In this document: positions 49,485 to 60,194 of the stretch, piece after piece
Layout of the letters: the number at the start of each line of letters is the position of its first letter
Numbering within the stretch: position 1 is the first letter of the stretch
Assembly (NCBI GenBank): GCA_013399875.1
Contig: VXAZ01006779.1
Coordinates: forward strand, 1,271,648 to 1,335,647
Length of the DNA stretch: 64,000 nt
Source: Gymnorhina tibicen
Taxonomy: Eukaryota; Chordata; Aves; Passeriformes; Artamidae
Direction of reading: 5' to 3'
The notes under the pieces: generated by a model
Told to the model about the DNA's origin: nothing
The model's database searches: none
Seen by the model: only the letters and a program-made list of their open reading frames with translations
Position numbers and translations under genes: made by a program

Positions 49485-51040
49485 TTCATTTGGAGATAGG
49501 AGATCAATGAATTCTTCTGTCTAGATTTTGAGACCAAATATATTACTCCTAAGGGATTTAGCATTATAAGTGATTATTAATTGCCAGTGATTAGAAACGA
49601 TCAGCTTATTAAAAGGTCTCACCAGTCAATAAATTAGTATATCAGCATTATCATACTTAATTTTGTCCCAAATAGCTATCCTAAATACTACCTTGAACTT
49701 TCTTCACTGTTATAAATGAAAAAATATAAATAGTAACAGCATCTTTAGGCTTTCCACAAGCTTTGGTTGCATATAACAATAAAATATATTCTTAAGTAGA
49801 TGTTTACTTGGGTTTCTTTAGTGTAAAGGTGGACTGTTCAATTACATGGAGGCATCTTTATTTGGTCATATGTCTGACCAGATAGCAGGTTATAAATTAG
49901 GTAAGCAAGAACATATATCCACTACAGACTTTGATTTTAGTCTTAAAACCCTCTTATTTTTACCTATTAACAATTTTACTATATGCCTGTTAGACCCTAG
50001 GCACACTGGATTTCAGCAATTTGTATGAACTAACAGTTGTTCTGTCCTTTAGCTGAGCCCAGAACCTGTCTTCAGAAAAAAAGAGATGTGGTGATTGCCC
50101 CGGCACTGTCTGAACAATCCTTTCCAGAGCAAGACATTTTCTCACAGTTGACTCAGCTGCACAGGAACAAATCCCAGAGCACAGCAGCACAAAGCAGCAG
50201 GGCTTTGCTCTCTGGGGCACACACGTGCATTGGTTCAGGGACAGCAACACACAGAAGACCTTGCTGTGGGAATACTTATACTCAGGTTAGGCTAACTGGA
50301 ACAATCTGATCCCCGTACTAATTAGCTCACATGAGCCTTCAGTGGAGATATTCCCTTTTTAGATGCTCACACCATCAGTGCCTGCCAAGCAGTTTTTATA
50401 TTTCCTCTCTGGGTCTAATGGGTATTGGATGGCTGATGGTCACAAAACTAATTCTGACTGCTGAGAATGAAACATTACAGAACATAAAAATATGAATGGA
50501 ATTGCACGAGAATAGAGTTTGAATGGAAAAAATAATGACAAAAGTATTAGCTGTTCACCTCCGGCTGCCAAGAAGCACAGAATACATGAACAGAGGAAGT
50601 AGAAAATTCATTACAAAGAATGGAGGGGCCAGGAAGCACCTGCCCAGAGCACTGAAAAAGATAACATAGGCAGTAGAGAAAAAATTGCTTTCTGTCCTAA
50701 GATATCGCAAGAGTATTCTAATGAAGCTGATACTAGATAACATGTGTTACCTATGTTGTCTTTTAGGGTTGAAATCCTCTTGCTGTTCTTTGAGCCATAT
50801 CAGATGATTTGAAGTACAAACCCACAGCATTGAAGTTATTAATTCAGTCTTGTATCAGAGTTTTTCTCTTCCCCTTAAAAAAAAAGGTGAAAAAGTAAAT
50901 TGGCTCCATGAGAGATATTACGGACACTGCTTTTCTTTCAGAGGCATCCTATTTTGCTCTATAGTTTTGTTCTCCATTTATCACATCAACTGGAGAGAGA
51001 TAGGATGCCTGGCATTTACCTACAGAACATTGTGTCATAT
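49485..51040. other. Unassigned DNA
   Basis: Mostly AT-rich. The stretch 50035-50300 is GC-balanced and has overlapping 86-90 codon frames on both strands; no known domain, so I leave it unassigned. Confidence 0.55.
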
Positions 51041-52114
51041 TGTATTGGGGTGGCCCTGACTGGATCCGAGGTACCCTGCAAAGTTGCTCTATCACTCCCC
51101 TTCTCAGCTGAGGAGGGAATCAAAAATATAAAAATAAGCTCATGGGTCAAGACAGACAGGGAGAGATCACTCAACAGCTACTCTGACTAGCAAAACAGAC
51201 TCAATTTGAGGAAATTAGTTTAACTTACCAGCAACCAAATCAGAGTAGAATAATGAGAAATAAATCCACATCTTAAAAACACTTTCTGCCCACTGCTCCA
51301 TGCTTTCTAGGCTTAACTTCACTCCAGAATTCTCTACCTCCTCCCCCTGTAACGGCACCAGGTGTCAGGGAATGGGGGCTGCAGTCAGTTCAACATACAT
51401 TGTCTCAGCTCGGCCTAACCTTATTCCTCAGAGGGACACCTCCCTCTCTCTTCCCCTGCTCTGCCATGGGGTCTCTCCTATGGGAGCTCTCCATGAACTT
51501 CTAGAGTGTGAGTGCTTCCTGTGGGCTGCAGTTCTTCACAAACTGCTCCAGCATGGGTCCTTCCAGTGGGCTGCAGTCCTTCAGGAACAGGCTGCTCCAG
51601 AGTGGGATCCTTTCTCCACAGAGCCTCATGTCCTGCCAGGAGCTTGCTCCAGCATGGGCTCCCCGTGGGATCACAGCCTACACTGGGCATATCAGCCTGC
51701 TACAGTGTGGGGACCTCTGTGGGCTGCAGGTGGATCTCTGCTCAACCATGGACCTCCATGAGTTGCAGGGGTACAGTTTTCCTCACCATGCGCTGCAGGG
51801 CCATCTTTGCTTTAGCACCTGGAGCACATCCTCTCCCTCCTTCTTCACTGACCTTGGTGTCTGCAGGGCTGTTCCTCTCACTCTCCTCTCCCAGCTGCTG
51901 ACAGGCAGCATATTTTTTTCCCCTTCTTAAAACCTTCATCCCAGAGGTGTTTCCACAGTCTCTGATGGGCTTGGCTTTGGCCAGCGGAGGGCCTGTCTTG
52001 GAGCCACCTGGCATGGGCTCTGTGGGACATGGGGGAAATTTCCAGCAGCTTCTCACAGAAGTCACACCTGTAGTCCCCACCACTACCAAAACCCGGCCAT
52101 GCAAACCCAATACA
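51041..52114 (-). mobile_element. Large ERVL-like avian solo LTR, 1,074 bp
   Basis: The ends are inverted repeats, TGTATTGGG on the plus left and CCCAATACA on the right. On the minus strand it begins TGTATTGGGTTTGCATGG and shows the expected order of this common bird LTR: AGAAGCTGCTGGAAATTTCC, TTAAGAAGGGGAAAAAAATA (about 51931), ACCAAGGTCAGTGAAGAAGG, a run of ~47-bp repeats, CCCCCATTCCC, and GTGATAGAGCAAC near its end. The usual AATAAA near the TAAACTAATTTCC block appears mutated (about 51215-51225). No clean target duplication: CATAT lies just left, and CATAT recurs only 6 bp beyond the right end. The open frames of up to 153 codons come from the repeat structure and are not viral genes. Confidence 0.9.
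51482..51735 (-). repeat. Imperfect ~47-bp tandem repeats inside the LTR
   Basis: On the plus strand the unit is roughly TGGGCTGCAGTCCTTCA, then GAACTGCTCCAGCATGGG, then a CCTTCC spacer. About five degenerate units can be followed. They explain the long stop-free frames on both strands. Confidence 0.85.
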
Positions 52115-55034
52115 CAGACCCATATGGCAGTCAGTTTAAGCACAATCTCCTCTCATCATCTAATTTCCATGCAGGTCAAAACCTGTACAGAGTCTCTGCT
52201 CAGCAAGAAATTTATTCAGTCATGTGGTCTTGGACCCCTCAGCCAGGACTCTCAGATGTGCTAAAGATACAATTCTCTACTAAATCTCACTGTACATAAA
52301 AGCTGTTGTTGTGGAAAATGAACATGCTTGTGCTGGCCAAGCATATATATTTTCCATTATATAAATTAAAATCTGTCACTGTCTGACATCAAATATTTTG
52401 TTGGTAAATTGTGCTTACCTTTACCTTATCTGATAATTTATTCTGATAAAAACAGGTAATTCTCCAGCTTTCATTTCAAGTTCTAGAATGATGCTGTGTT
52501 TTCCATTCACATCTTGCTTGTATACACCTTGTCAAAAAAATAAAGAAACCAAAAATTTCAATCATGTCATATTCAATTTTAAGTACTATTTGTTTTCTGC
52601 TTGCTTACTCATCTACCGTGTACTGTCCTTGATGACTTTTCAGATTTAGAGGTACTATGGCAGGATTCTTTGCAATTACAGAATAAAGTTTGTGACCTCT
52701 TTTGTCAACATACTATGGAGTGAGATGCTGACATAAGATAATACACTTCAATGCGAGTGGTAGAAGTTTAAGGAAACAACCATGAAAATGTTAATCTAAA
52801 ACACAGATCCAAGCTTATATTTCTTCTGTTTTAATTTTCTGCTTCAAGCTAATTATTGTATCTTTCAGTACATTCTGTACACCCTATCAGAACTCTAATT
52901 TGGAAACAAAAAGAAAGCAAACAACAAAACAGTGGTTATTTTGAAGACATGAACACCTGCTTTAAAATTAGCCTCACAAGTCTCAATTGCCTGGAATAAC
53001 ATCACTTTTTATTAGTGCATGTAGTCAAGGGTGAGTCACTTTAAGCTTTGTTATGAGCATTGCAGTGGCTAATAGACAAATGAGACTAATTCTCCATTTT
53101 GAAGGACAGATTTTACTTACACAGCACCCAGATGCAGAAACAGATTGCTATTTGATGAACACAGCTAGATTAGTTAGGAATGAGAACATAACCTGAATAT
53201 GAGAAAAGCCCTGCCATGGTTTCACACAGTAATACTGAGTCTTTGGAAAGATCACACAGTCATTCTGAGCCTACTGAAAGGTGAAGCTGCGTGTTGTCAC
53301 TGAAGAATGGGACTACCGTAATGAACAAACATATTGCTGTTCTAATTTAACGGAGATGTGAAAAGAATAAAAGCCTTAGCACATTGCACTGTTTTATAGA
53401 TTGTGCTCTGCTTCCTGAATATTATTAGTTCGGCACAACACAGAATCTGATCTCGATAGACCTTGATTGCGTTAATGGAGGCTTATACATCTATTACTAA
53501 TGGCAATAGAAACTCCTCAGGCACAGTTCTGCATTACTAAAGTTAATGGAAATTTTGTCATTGTGTTCAACTGGACCAGGATTGCACTGCCAGAATTAAA
53601 GCCAAAAATAAGAGGTCTTGCTCCAATCACAATGGTTACAATGAATATCCTTGTTACGTATTTGGTATCAGAGCATTGATGAAGCCATTCTTCAAATATC
53701 GAATTGTCAATGAATGCTAAAACTTTTACTCCAAAATGTTTTAGAGAGTCAGGGATTTTTCTTTTCAGGAAGATATGCAAATAAGTCAGAAAAAATAAGA
53801 ATATTGAGCAGTCTGTTGTACTGCAGAATTCCAACTACCTTTCAGGAAAGAACTCAAAGAACAGAAACAGTCTTAACTGCCCTTTTTATAAATGGTCAGG
53901 CATTGTTTAGCTCCTATAGGAATAAATGCAAAAGGAAAATGTAGCAAATGTGGCAGGGAACATGACTTGTTTTTCACTCCTCCATAAAGCAGGATTGGAT
54001 TCCTGGGAAGGAACTCCGGAGTACAAAAAGGAATTTAGAAATTTCATACCTGGAAATATTGCCTGATGGTTCTCGAAGGGCAACACAGTTTCTTCCACCT
54101 GACCACAGTTCAGCTGGCTATGGGATTTGTAAGGGGTAAGCATTTTAAATCTGCAAATACATCTCCAATTTGTCCTTCTGCTGATTATTTCTCTAAGGGA
54201 AAAACGTGACTACTGTTGGAGTAAGCATTAAAGCCAATGTTAATAGTATAATTTCAGTACTGTTCAGGACCCAGAGGCAGTTACTGATTTGAGTGTTATC
54301 ACCAACTGAGCAATTCTATTAACCTTTACACCCAGATTTCTGCATAAAGTACTACCAATACGGTAGAGGGTACAATAAGAGAAGTTAAATTTGTAGAGCA
54401 GTCTTCTAGGCATAGTCAGAAAAAATTCTCAGGGCTTGAAAATTTCAGCAAGAAAAGTGCATTTTAGCATCATATGCACTTTCTTCTGCTTTCCTGTGTT
54501 TGTAGATTTTGCTTTGGTGTCCACCCCTCTTTCCCCAAGAGCTATCACTAAAAAAGAAGGTCTCTTTATCTAGATATTTAGGCATATAGAGAAATATGAA
54601 TGTTTTAATAATGCATGCTTGAATTTTTTTTCTGCAAAGACTTGTTTAACAAGATGTTTAGTTTAATCAGTAGTGAATGAATCTCACACTTAAATCTTTC
54701 CAAAACTCCAGTCTCACACTCAAGTCTGAAGGAAAGTGAGTGACAAGAGCCCAAAGGTTAAACTGAAAACCTTTACCCAAAAATAAACTCCTGCACACTC
54801 CGCAGTAAGTAGTGAGCAAATTGCAGGATACTTTCCACACTTCAACAAATTAAAAACCTAAATGTGGTGTAGAGAGGAAGAGAAAGTTTACTTAATTACT
54901 GTGTGGAAAATCCAAACATTTTATACTCTGCTGTCATGTTAATCCTTCTGAGAAAGATGTATGTATATTTCAAATTGCAACTTCAGTCTAATGTATATTT
55001 ATATAGATAGACTTTTCTTTATTCCTTTTCATGC
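52115..55034. other. Unassigned AT-rich DNA
   Basis: No gene or repeat recognised. Confidence 0.6.
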
Positions 55035-55637
55035 TGTAGCACTCTCATGGGCTAATCTCAACAGGCCTCTGAGCTCCACTCTGCTGCTCGCTCACTCCCC
55101 GTCAGTCAGATCAGGAAGAAAATGGGAAGAATAACAGTAAAAAACTTGTAAGTTGAGATAAAAACAATTTTATAAGTAAAGCAAAAACTGCACACAGAAG
55201 CAAAGCAAAATAAGGAATTCATCCACTATTTGCTGTTGGCTGGCAAGTGTTCAATCATCTCCATGAAAACAGGGCTCCATCACGAGTAATGGTTACTTGG
55301 GAAGACACATGCTGGAATTCTATGAGTGTATCATCCTCCTCCTTTCCACCAGATTTTATTTCTGAGCATGGCCTCATATGATGTGGAGTATCTCTTTGTT
55401 CAGTTGAGGCCATCTGTCCTGTTCATGTCCTTTTCCAGCTTCTTGTGCACCCCCTACCCAGTGGTGAGGTACCGTGAGAAACAGAAAAGGCCTTGACAGT
55501 GTGTAAACACTTTCCATAGTGTTTGCATTCCTATGTTAACAGCACTGTTTTAGTCACAAATCCAAAACATGGCACTATCACAGCTACTATGAAGTAAACT
55601 GAAGTAAATTAACTCTATTCCAGGCAAGCCCAGTACA
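55035..55637 (-). mobile_element. Solo LTR, family also at 21745 and 24350, minus orientation
   Basis: On the minus strand it begins TGTACTGGGCTTGCCTGGAATAGAG and ends GAGTGCTACA. Shared landmarks with the 24350 copy are CTTCATAGTAGCTGTGATAG, CCATGTTTTGGATTTG, ATGCTCAGAAATAAAATCTGG, TTCCCAAGTAACCATTAC, and GGGGAGTGAGCGAGC near the 3' end. At 603 bp it is slightly longer than the plus-strand member, and it lacks an interior GACACAGCCAGGACAGCTGA-type block. Flanks CATGC and AGCCC do not match, so either the target duplication has decayed or a boundary is off by a few bases. Confidence 0.82.
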
Positions 55638-56610
55638 AGCCCCTGGGCTGTTACAGGGGAATTTTAAAATTTCCACCAAATAGTTTCAGTGTAGTTAAAA
55701 AGATTCTCAGTGTTGACACAGGAACCATGTAAAAGGTTAAGAGAGAGATCCTGGCAGTTTAATTGGTTAGTAATTCAATTTGCTTTCACTGTAGCCATTA
55801 GCAACCAGCATAGTTCAGGGCACTGTCAGCCTATCCCACTCCGACTGCTGTGGAATCACCTCTGGACAGCTCAGGGATGGAGGAGATCAACAGCAAACCA
55901 GCTCAGTCCTTTAGCCCACCTACCTACAAAGTCACACTGCTTCCTCCCTGCCTGCAAGCACACGATTATTTGGTTCTTAATTCTCTGCTGACCATAATAA
56001 TGTGACTACAAAAGGAGGGGGGAATGATTTGTTTGTTAAACCTATAGGAAAAACAGATACTGTTAACAGTCCCCTTCTCAGAGGCTGCAAACACTGCCTG
56101 CAGGAGAGGAAAGAAGCATAGGAAGGGACTGTTTTCACTGTTTTACTGGCTGGCAACTTTCAACTCATTCTTTCTTTACACAATGCTTTTCCCCTCAAAA
56201 ACAAAAGAATGAAAGAAACCTGGCTACACACTGAAGTACACACTTAGGGGAAGAAGAGCACACTTCTAGGATTATTTCACTTAAAGGAATATAGTCATTG
56301 TTTTCTTTCATTTGATACAAAGCAGTTGGGGGCAGCAATTCGTATGCAAGGTCAAATGCATATAATGTATATTCTGATCAGCAGTATTAAGTTCTTTGTA
56401 GAATAAACTAATCTATGATCTGAGAAATAAAAATGCAGCATGAAGGATAGGATGACAGCAGGGACTTTGAAAGACGGGCACAAAGAGCCAGGGCTGTAAA
56501 GGACCCTCCAGTGACTAATTACCAGTGACTAAAGGCATGCATGATTGAGAGTTGGAGCTTGTTTGGGGTGTGAAAATGGAACAAAGTGTTAACCAAGGGA
56601 GGAAAACGGT
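55638..56610. other. Unassigned DNA
   Basis: The 93-codon frame at 55710-55991 has no recognisable domain. No repeat family seen. Confidence 0.55.
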
Positions 56611-56642
56611 ATTCATTCATTCATTCATTCATTCATTCATTC
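56611..56642 (+). repeat. (ATTC)8 microsatellite
   Basis: Eight perfect ATTC units. Confidence 0.96.
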
Positions 56643-57372
56643 AAACAAAAGAATTGAATCAGCTCAACTAAAAAAGGGGCTCTTGTTAGCTGACCCGAGA
56701 TTTAAACCACTGGAGATTAGTGCAGGGTCTGTGGACCTCCCCCTTGCACCCCCAGGCAGCGCAGACACCCACTGCTGGGCAGGGATTGCTGCTCCTTCAC
56801 GCTGAGCTACCTATACCTATACCACAGCTTCCCCAAAGAAGGAAAAGCAATGACAGCCATTATGAAAAAGTGCAGGACTGAATGAAATTCTCTGTCCTCC
56901 ACAGACACTTTTATGGGTTGAACATTGCAATTTAACCTAGTCTGGGTCCGAGATGCAACAAAGTGGCAACACTTTTCTCTTGTATTTCACGAATACTCAC
57001 TTCCTTAAAGCTCACTTCTCTTGTACTTTTTAGCTAGTAATCCCTCTAAAAAAGATGGTTGGGGGACAGCACTTCTCTCTCAAAGCCATCGAGTGTAACA
57101 GCAGCATTCCGATAGTTTCACACGTAGTTGTTAAGATTTCATAATGTAAATAGTTCTGTGCAAAGAACTGCTTTTGCCTTAATTTACTGAAAGAGGCAGT
57201 CTGGTACTAAACAGATATAATTTCATCCTGTGATACTTAACACCAGGTCATTAAGTGAAAGGAGAAAACTGGATTTCTTGAACCCTACACAAGGATTGTA
57301 ATCCTATGACAAGGATTACAAAATAAACAAACAGAAGAAAAAGTAGAAACAACACCAGTGAAAACTCATGTG
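56643..57372. other. Unassigned DNA, one tRNA-like block
   Basis: GC-rich stretch 56690-56822 reads on the minus strand with an A-box-like TAGCTCAGCGTG and a B-box-like GGTTTAAATCTC about 95 bp later. That spacing is too long for a tRNA gene and no cloverleaf can be drawn, so it is not called as one. A short 8-bp-arm inverted repeat lies near 57298-57319. Confidence 0.4.
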
Positions 57373-57452
57373 TATCAATTATTACAGACAGAATTTCTGG
57401 GATCTTTATTTGAAAGGTGCTAAGAAAACACGGGATTAGTTTTAGAAGTAAG
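57373..57452 (+). repeat. 80-bp direct repeat, copy 1
   Basis: Aligns without gaps to 60115-60194 in the same orientation. I count 9 mismatches in 80, 8 of them transitions. Similarity stops sharply at both ends. It is not part of any CR1 or LTR I recognise. Confidence 0.9.
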
Positions 57453-60114
57453 TTTATTCCAGTTGTGACTTTGTAAAACACCTGGCAGCTCTCATGCTAT
57501 TACATAAACATGGTGAACAATAGAAGTGTGCGTGGGGAAAAAAATAGAAATAGAGTTGATTATCTTGAATTGTTGTGCAAAGCCTTAAATCTCTTGATAG
57601 CTGATTTCCTGGATTTCCTACAGTCCATCACAATTATTTTTGCTCCTCCTTCCATATGTATTTGAACGGCCAATGCTTTCAGCCAGAGCTTTGATTGAGC
57701 ACACAGGACAGAAGTACATCTCCCAAGCTCACATCCCAGGAGTGTCAATATTTGTGTCTTGACAGCTACATTCAAACTGCCTCTCAATTTTTACTTCCAT
57801 GTGCCTACTATAATACTGTATCTGTTTAAAAACTAGGTGTAGTGGTGGGTTACAGATTTTATTTTAGTATTGCACAATTTTCCAGCTGAGTTTTCCAGCT
57901 GAGTTTGCTCTACAGGAGACAAGGGTTTTAATAAAGTCTCTTTCACAAAGAGCACCTGAAATTTTTAAAGACTTAGTAACCAAATCTTAATAAAACACAT
58001 AAAAGACAATTACATTTATTAAACATAAAGTGTTTAAAATGTTATTTCATGAGGAAATATAAGAGAGAGTGGAATGAAAACACTGAACTAACAGATCTGG
58101 TTCCTGCAGACTTCAACATTTATGAAAAAATTCCATTACTTTAATACAGCAATGTGAGATATTCATAGAAACATCCTCAGTGTGTTAAGTACTGCTATAG
58201 CACTTTAATAGACAGACAAAACATGCAGAAGCCCATAAATGTGGGGGTTTTTTCCCTGTTTGCACTTATTTCCATGCTTGAGATATGATTTCAAAAGATA
58301 ACTAGCAATTTAAATAAGGAAAATAAGTAACAAAAAGTCTGAAAGTGTAGGAAAATCACACCCTTTTTGATGGAATTTCCTCCAACTTTTACTTTATTCC
58401 TTCTTTCTTGCTTTAAGATCATCAGTCTCATCTCCTACATTTATTCTAAAGATGCAATCTCTTCACCTAGGCATAACTTAAAAGGATAAGTTAATAAAAC
58501 AAATTTAAAGAACAACAAAACAGCTAAAGAATTTTTTTAGATTTAATGTATCACTACTGGGCATTTTGGCTGTTTGTTATTTTTGCTGGTTTATTGTGTA
58601 GCACAAATATGCAATCCTTGGTACCACAATAAGTTGTAATATTGTGGCAAGTTTTGCAGCCAGGATATCCCTCATAACTTGCTCCAAATCTTACCCTATT
58701 TCAATCTACACAAAGAAAAATGGAGCTAAAAATAAGAAAAAAATCTACCTTTTTAACTATCCAGAACTGTACTACTGAAATATCAGTTTAAAATATTTAA
58801 ATCCAACTGTACTCTGCAATTTCTAGATCTTATTATAGTTCAAGTTGCTTAAAAATACCTAATTGCCACTTAGAATTTGGGGGTTTGGGGTTCATGGGTT
58901 TCAAGGTGGTGGGTTTTTTGCAAGTGAGATCAGTGTGTCCCTGCCATGCTTTGCAAATCTTTACCACTCTGTCTTGAAGTCACACAACAGTTACATGAAT
59001 CAAGTGAATTATCACATCTACACACCTCCTGCAAGTAACCATTATAGAAAAGGATTGCCTCTTCCTTCTTTGTTTTCTTACTTCAAAGCGAGTGCCTGTG
59101 GTTATTTTAGTTGCTGCAAGAGTGGAGGGGGGAAGATAGACAGATCCACAGAGAAAAGTCATAGAAAAAGCAGCTTAGATGACAAGTATCCAACTCTAAA
59201 TTTAGGGCTGAAGACTCCTTTATTCAAATGCAAGTAAACAAACAAACCTGTACAGGTGGGACTCCAGTTCCTTTGTTAATAAGTTTCTGCTCTTGCGTAT
59301 TTGAGAAGCTATTTCCAAAATTCAATTCTAAGTGATCAAGCTACCATCACAGTTATTTTCTATACAAAATATAAAAGTTAATAATTCCTCTATAAATAAA
59401 TATTCATCTGCAGAAATTATATATGTGAACTACAGCCCTGAAGCGGACAACCTATGGACAATGACTTATTACTCAGCACAGTACCACTGACTAGTAACTT
59501 CCAAAGCCAATATAATTTGCTTGTAACCATTTGACATGGTCTGGTTTGAGGTACTGCCATATTCCCCATTCTAACAAATGGAATGATACCACATTTTTAA
59601 GAGAATAAATTCCTTGGTGAATAGAACTGTGTCAGCTATTGTGCATGTCTGCAGAGGAGTTAAATCTCCAAGTTTTTTTGCTTTGAGTTTTTCGGTAAGC
59701 ACTATAGGAATAATTATGTAATGTTTTAGAATTCATCTATGAAATACTCATTCATGCAGGATAAAAACCTCCTGCTGAAAATTGTCACAACAGTATTTTC
59801 CAAACTTTAGGTTAGTGTTTACTAACAATGGCTAATAAGGATACTTTAATCAACACCAAAAATTCAAACTGCAGACTTAAAAAGATTAATTAAAATAACA
59901 GGGGTATACAGTTCAGTGATCACATAATATGGATGTCTCACCAGTGATCTGATGGTTCCAACTCCACATACCTTAGGTATTAATTCAGAATAGCCTCATG
60001 GATGTTCAGAAATAACTCAATATTAACTTTAAACAGAACATCAAGTTTAAAAGCAAAGTGTAACACCTGCACCTATAAATGTCAGAATCTCAAGTAAAAC
60101 TTGATGTCCAGCCT
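57453..60114. other. Unassigned AT-rich DNA between the two 80-bp copies
   Basis: Contains the 13-bp tandem duplication at 57878 and a G-rich patch at 58879-58913 (G5, G4, G3, G3 with one 12-base loop). No gene recognised. Confidence 0.55.
57878..57903 (+). repeat. Exact 13-bp tandem duplication
   Basis: TTTTCCAGCTGAG occurs twice back to back. Confidence 0.95.
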
Positions 60115-60194
60115 TATCAGTTACTACATACAGAATTTCTGGGATCCTTATTTGAAGGGTGCTAAGAAAACACAGGATTAGTTTCAGAAGCGAG
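60115..60194 (+). repeat. 80-bp direct repeat, copy 2
   Basis: Same orientation as 57373-57452, start to start 2,742 bp away. The shared core is ACAGAATTTCTGGGATC and GTGCTAAGAAAACAC. Confidence 0.9.

Noticed and set aside
51300..51930. Open frames of 129-153 codons on both strands
   Set aside because: They follow the ~47-bp internal repeats of the ERVL-like LTR and have no viral or host domain.
24350..55637. A provirus bounded by the family members at 24350 and 55035
   Set aside because: Opposite orientation, about 30 kb apart, with no retroviral genes between.
56690..56822. A tRNA gene on the minus strand
   Set aside because: Only A-box-like and B-box-like words are present; spacing and stems do not fit a tRNA.
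58879..58913. A canonical G-quadruplex
   Set aside because: One loop is 12 bases, longer than the usual limit; only a weak or bulged form is possible.
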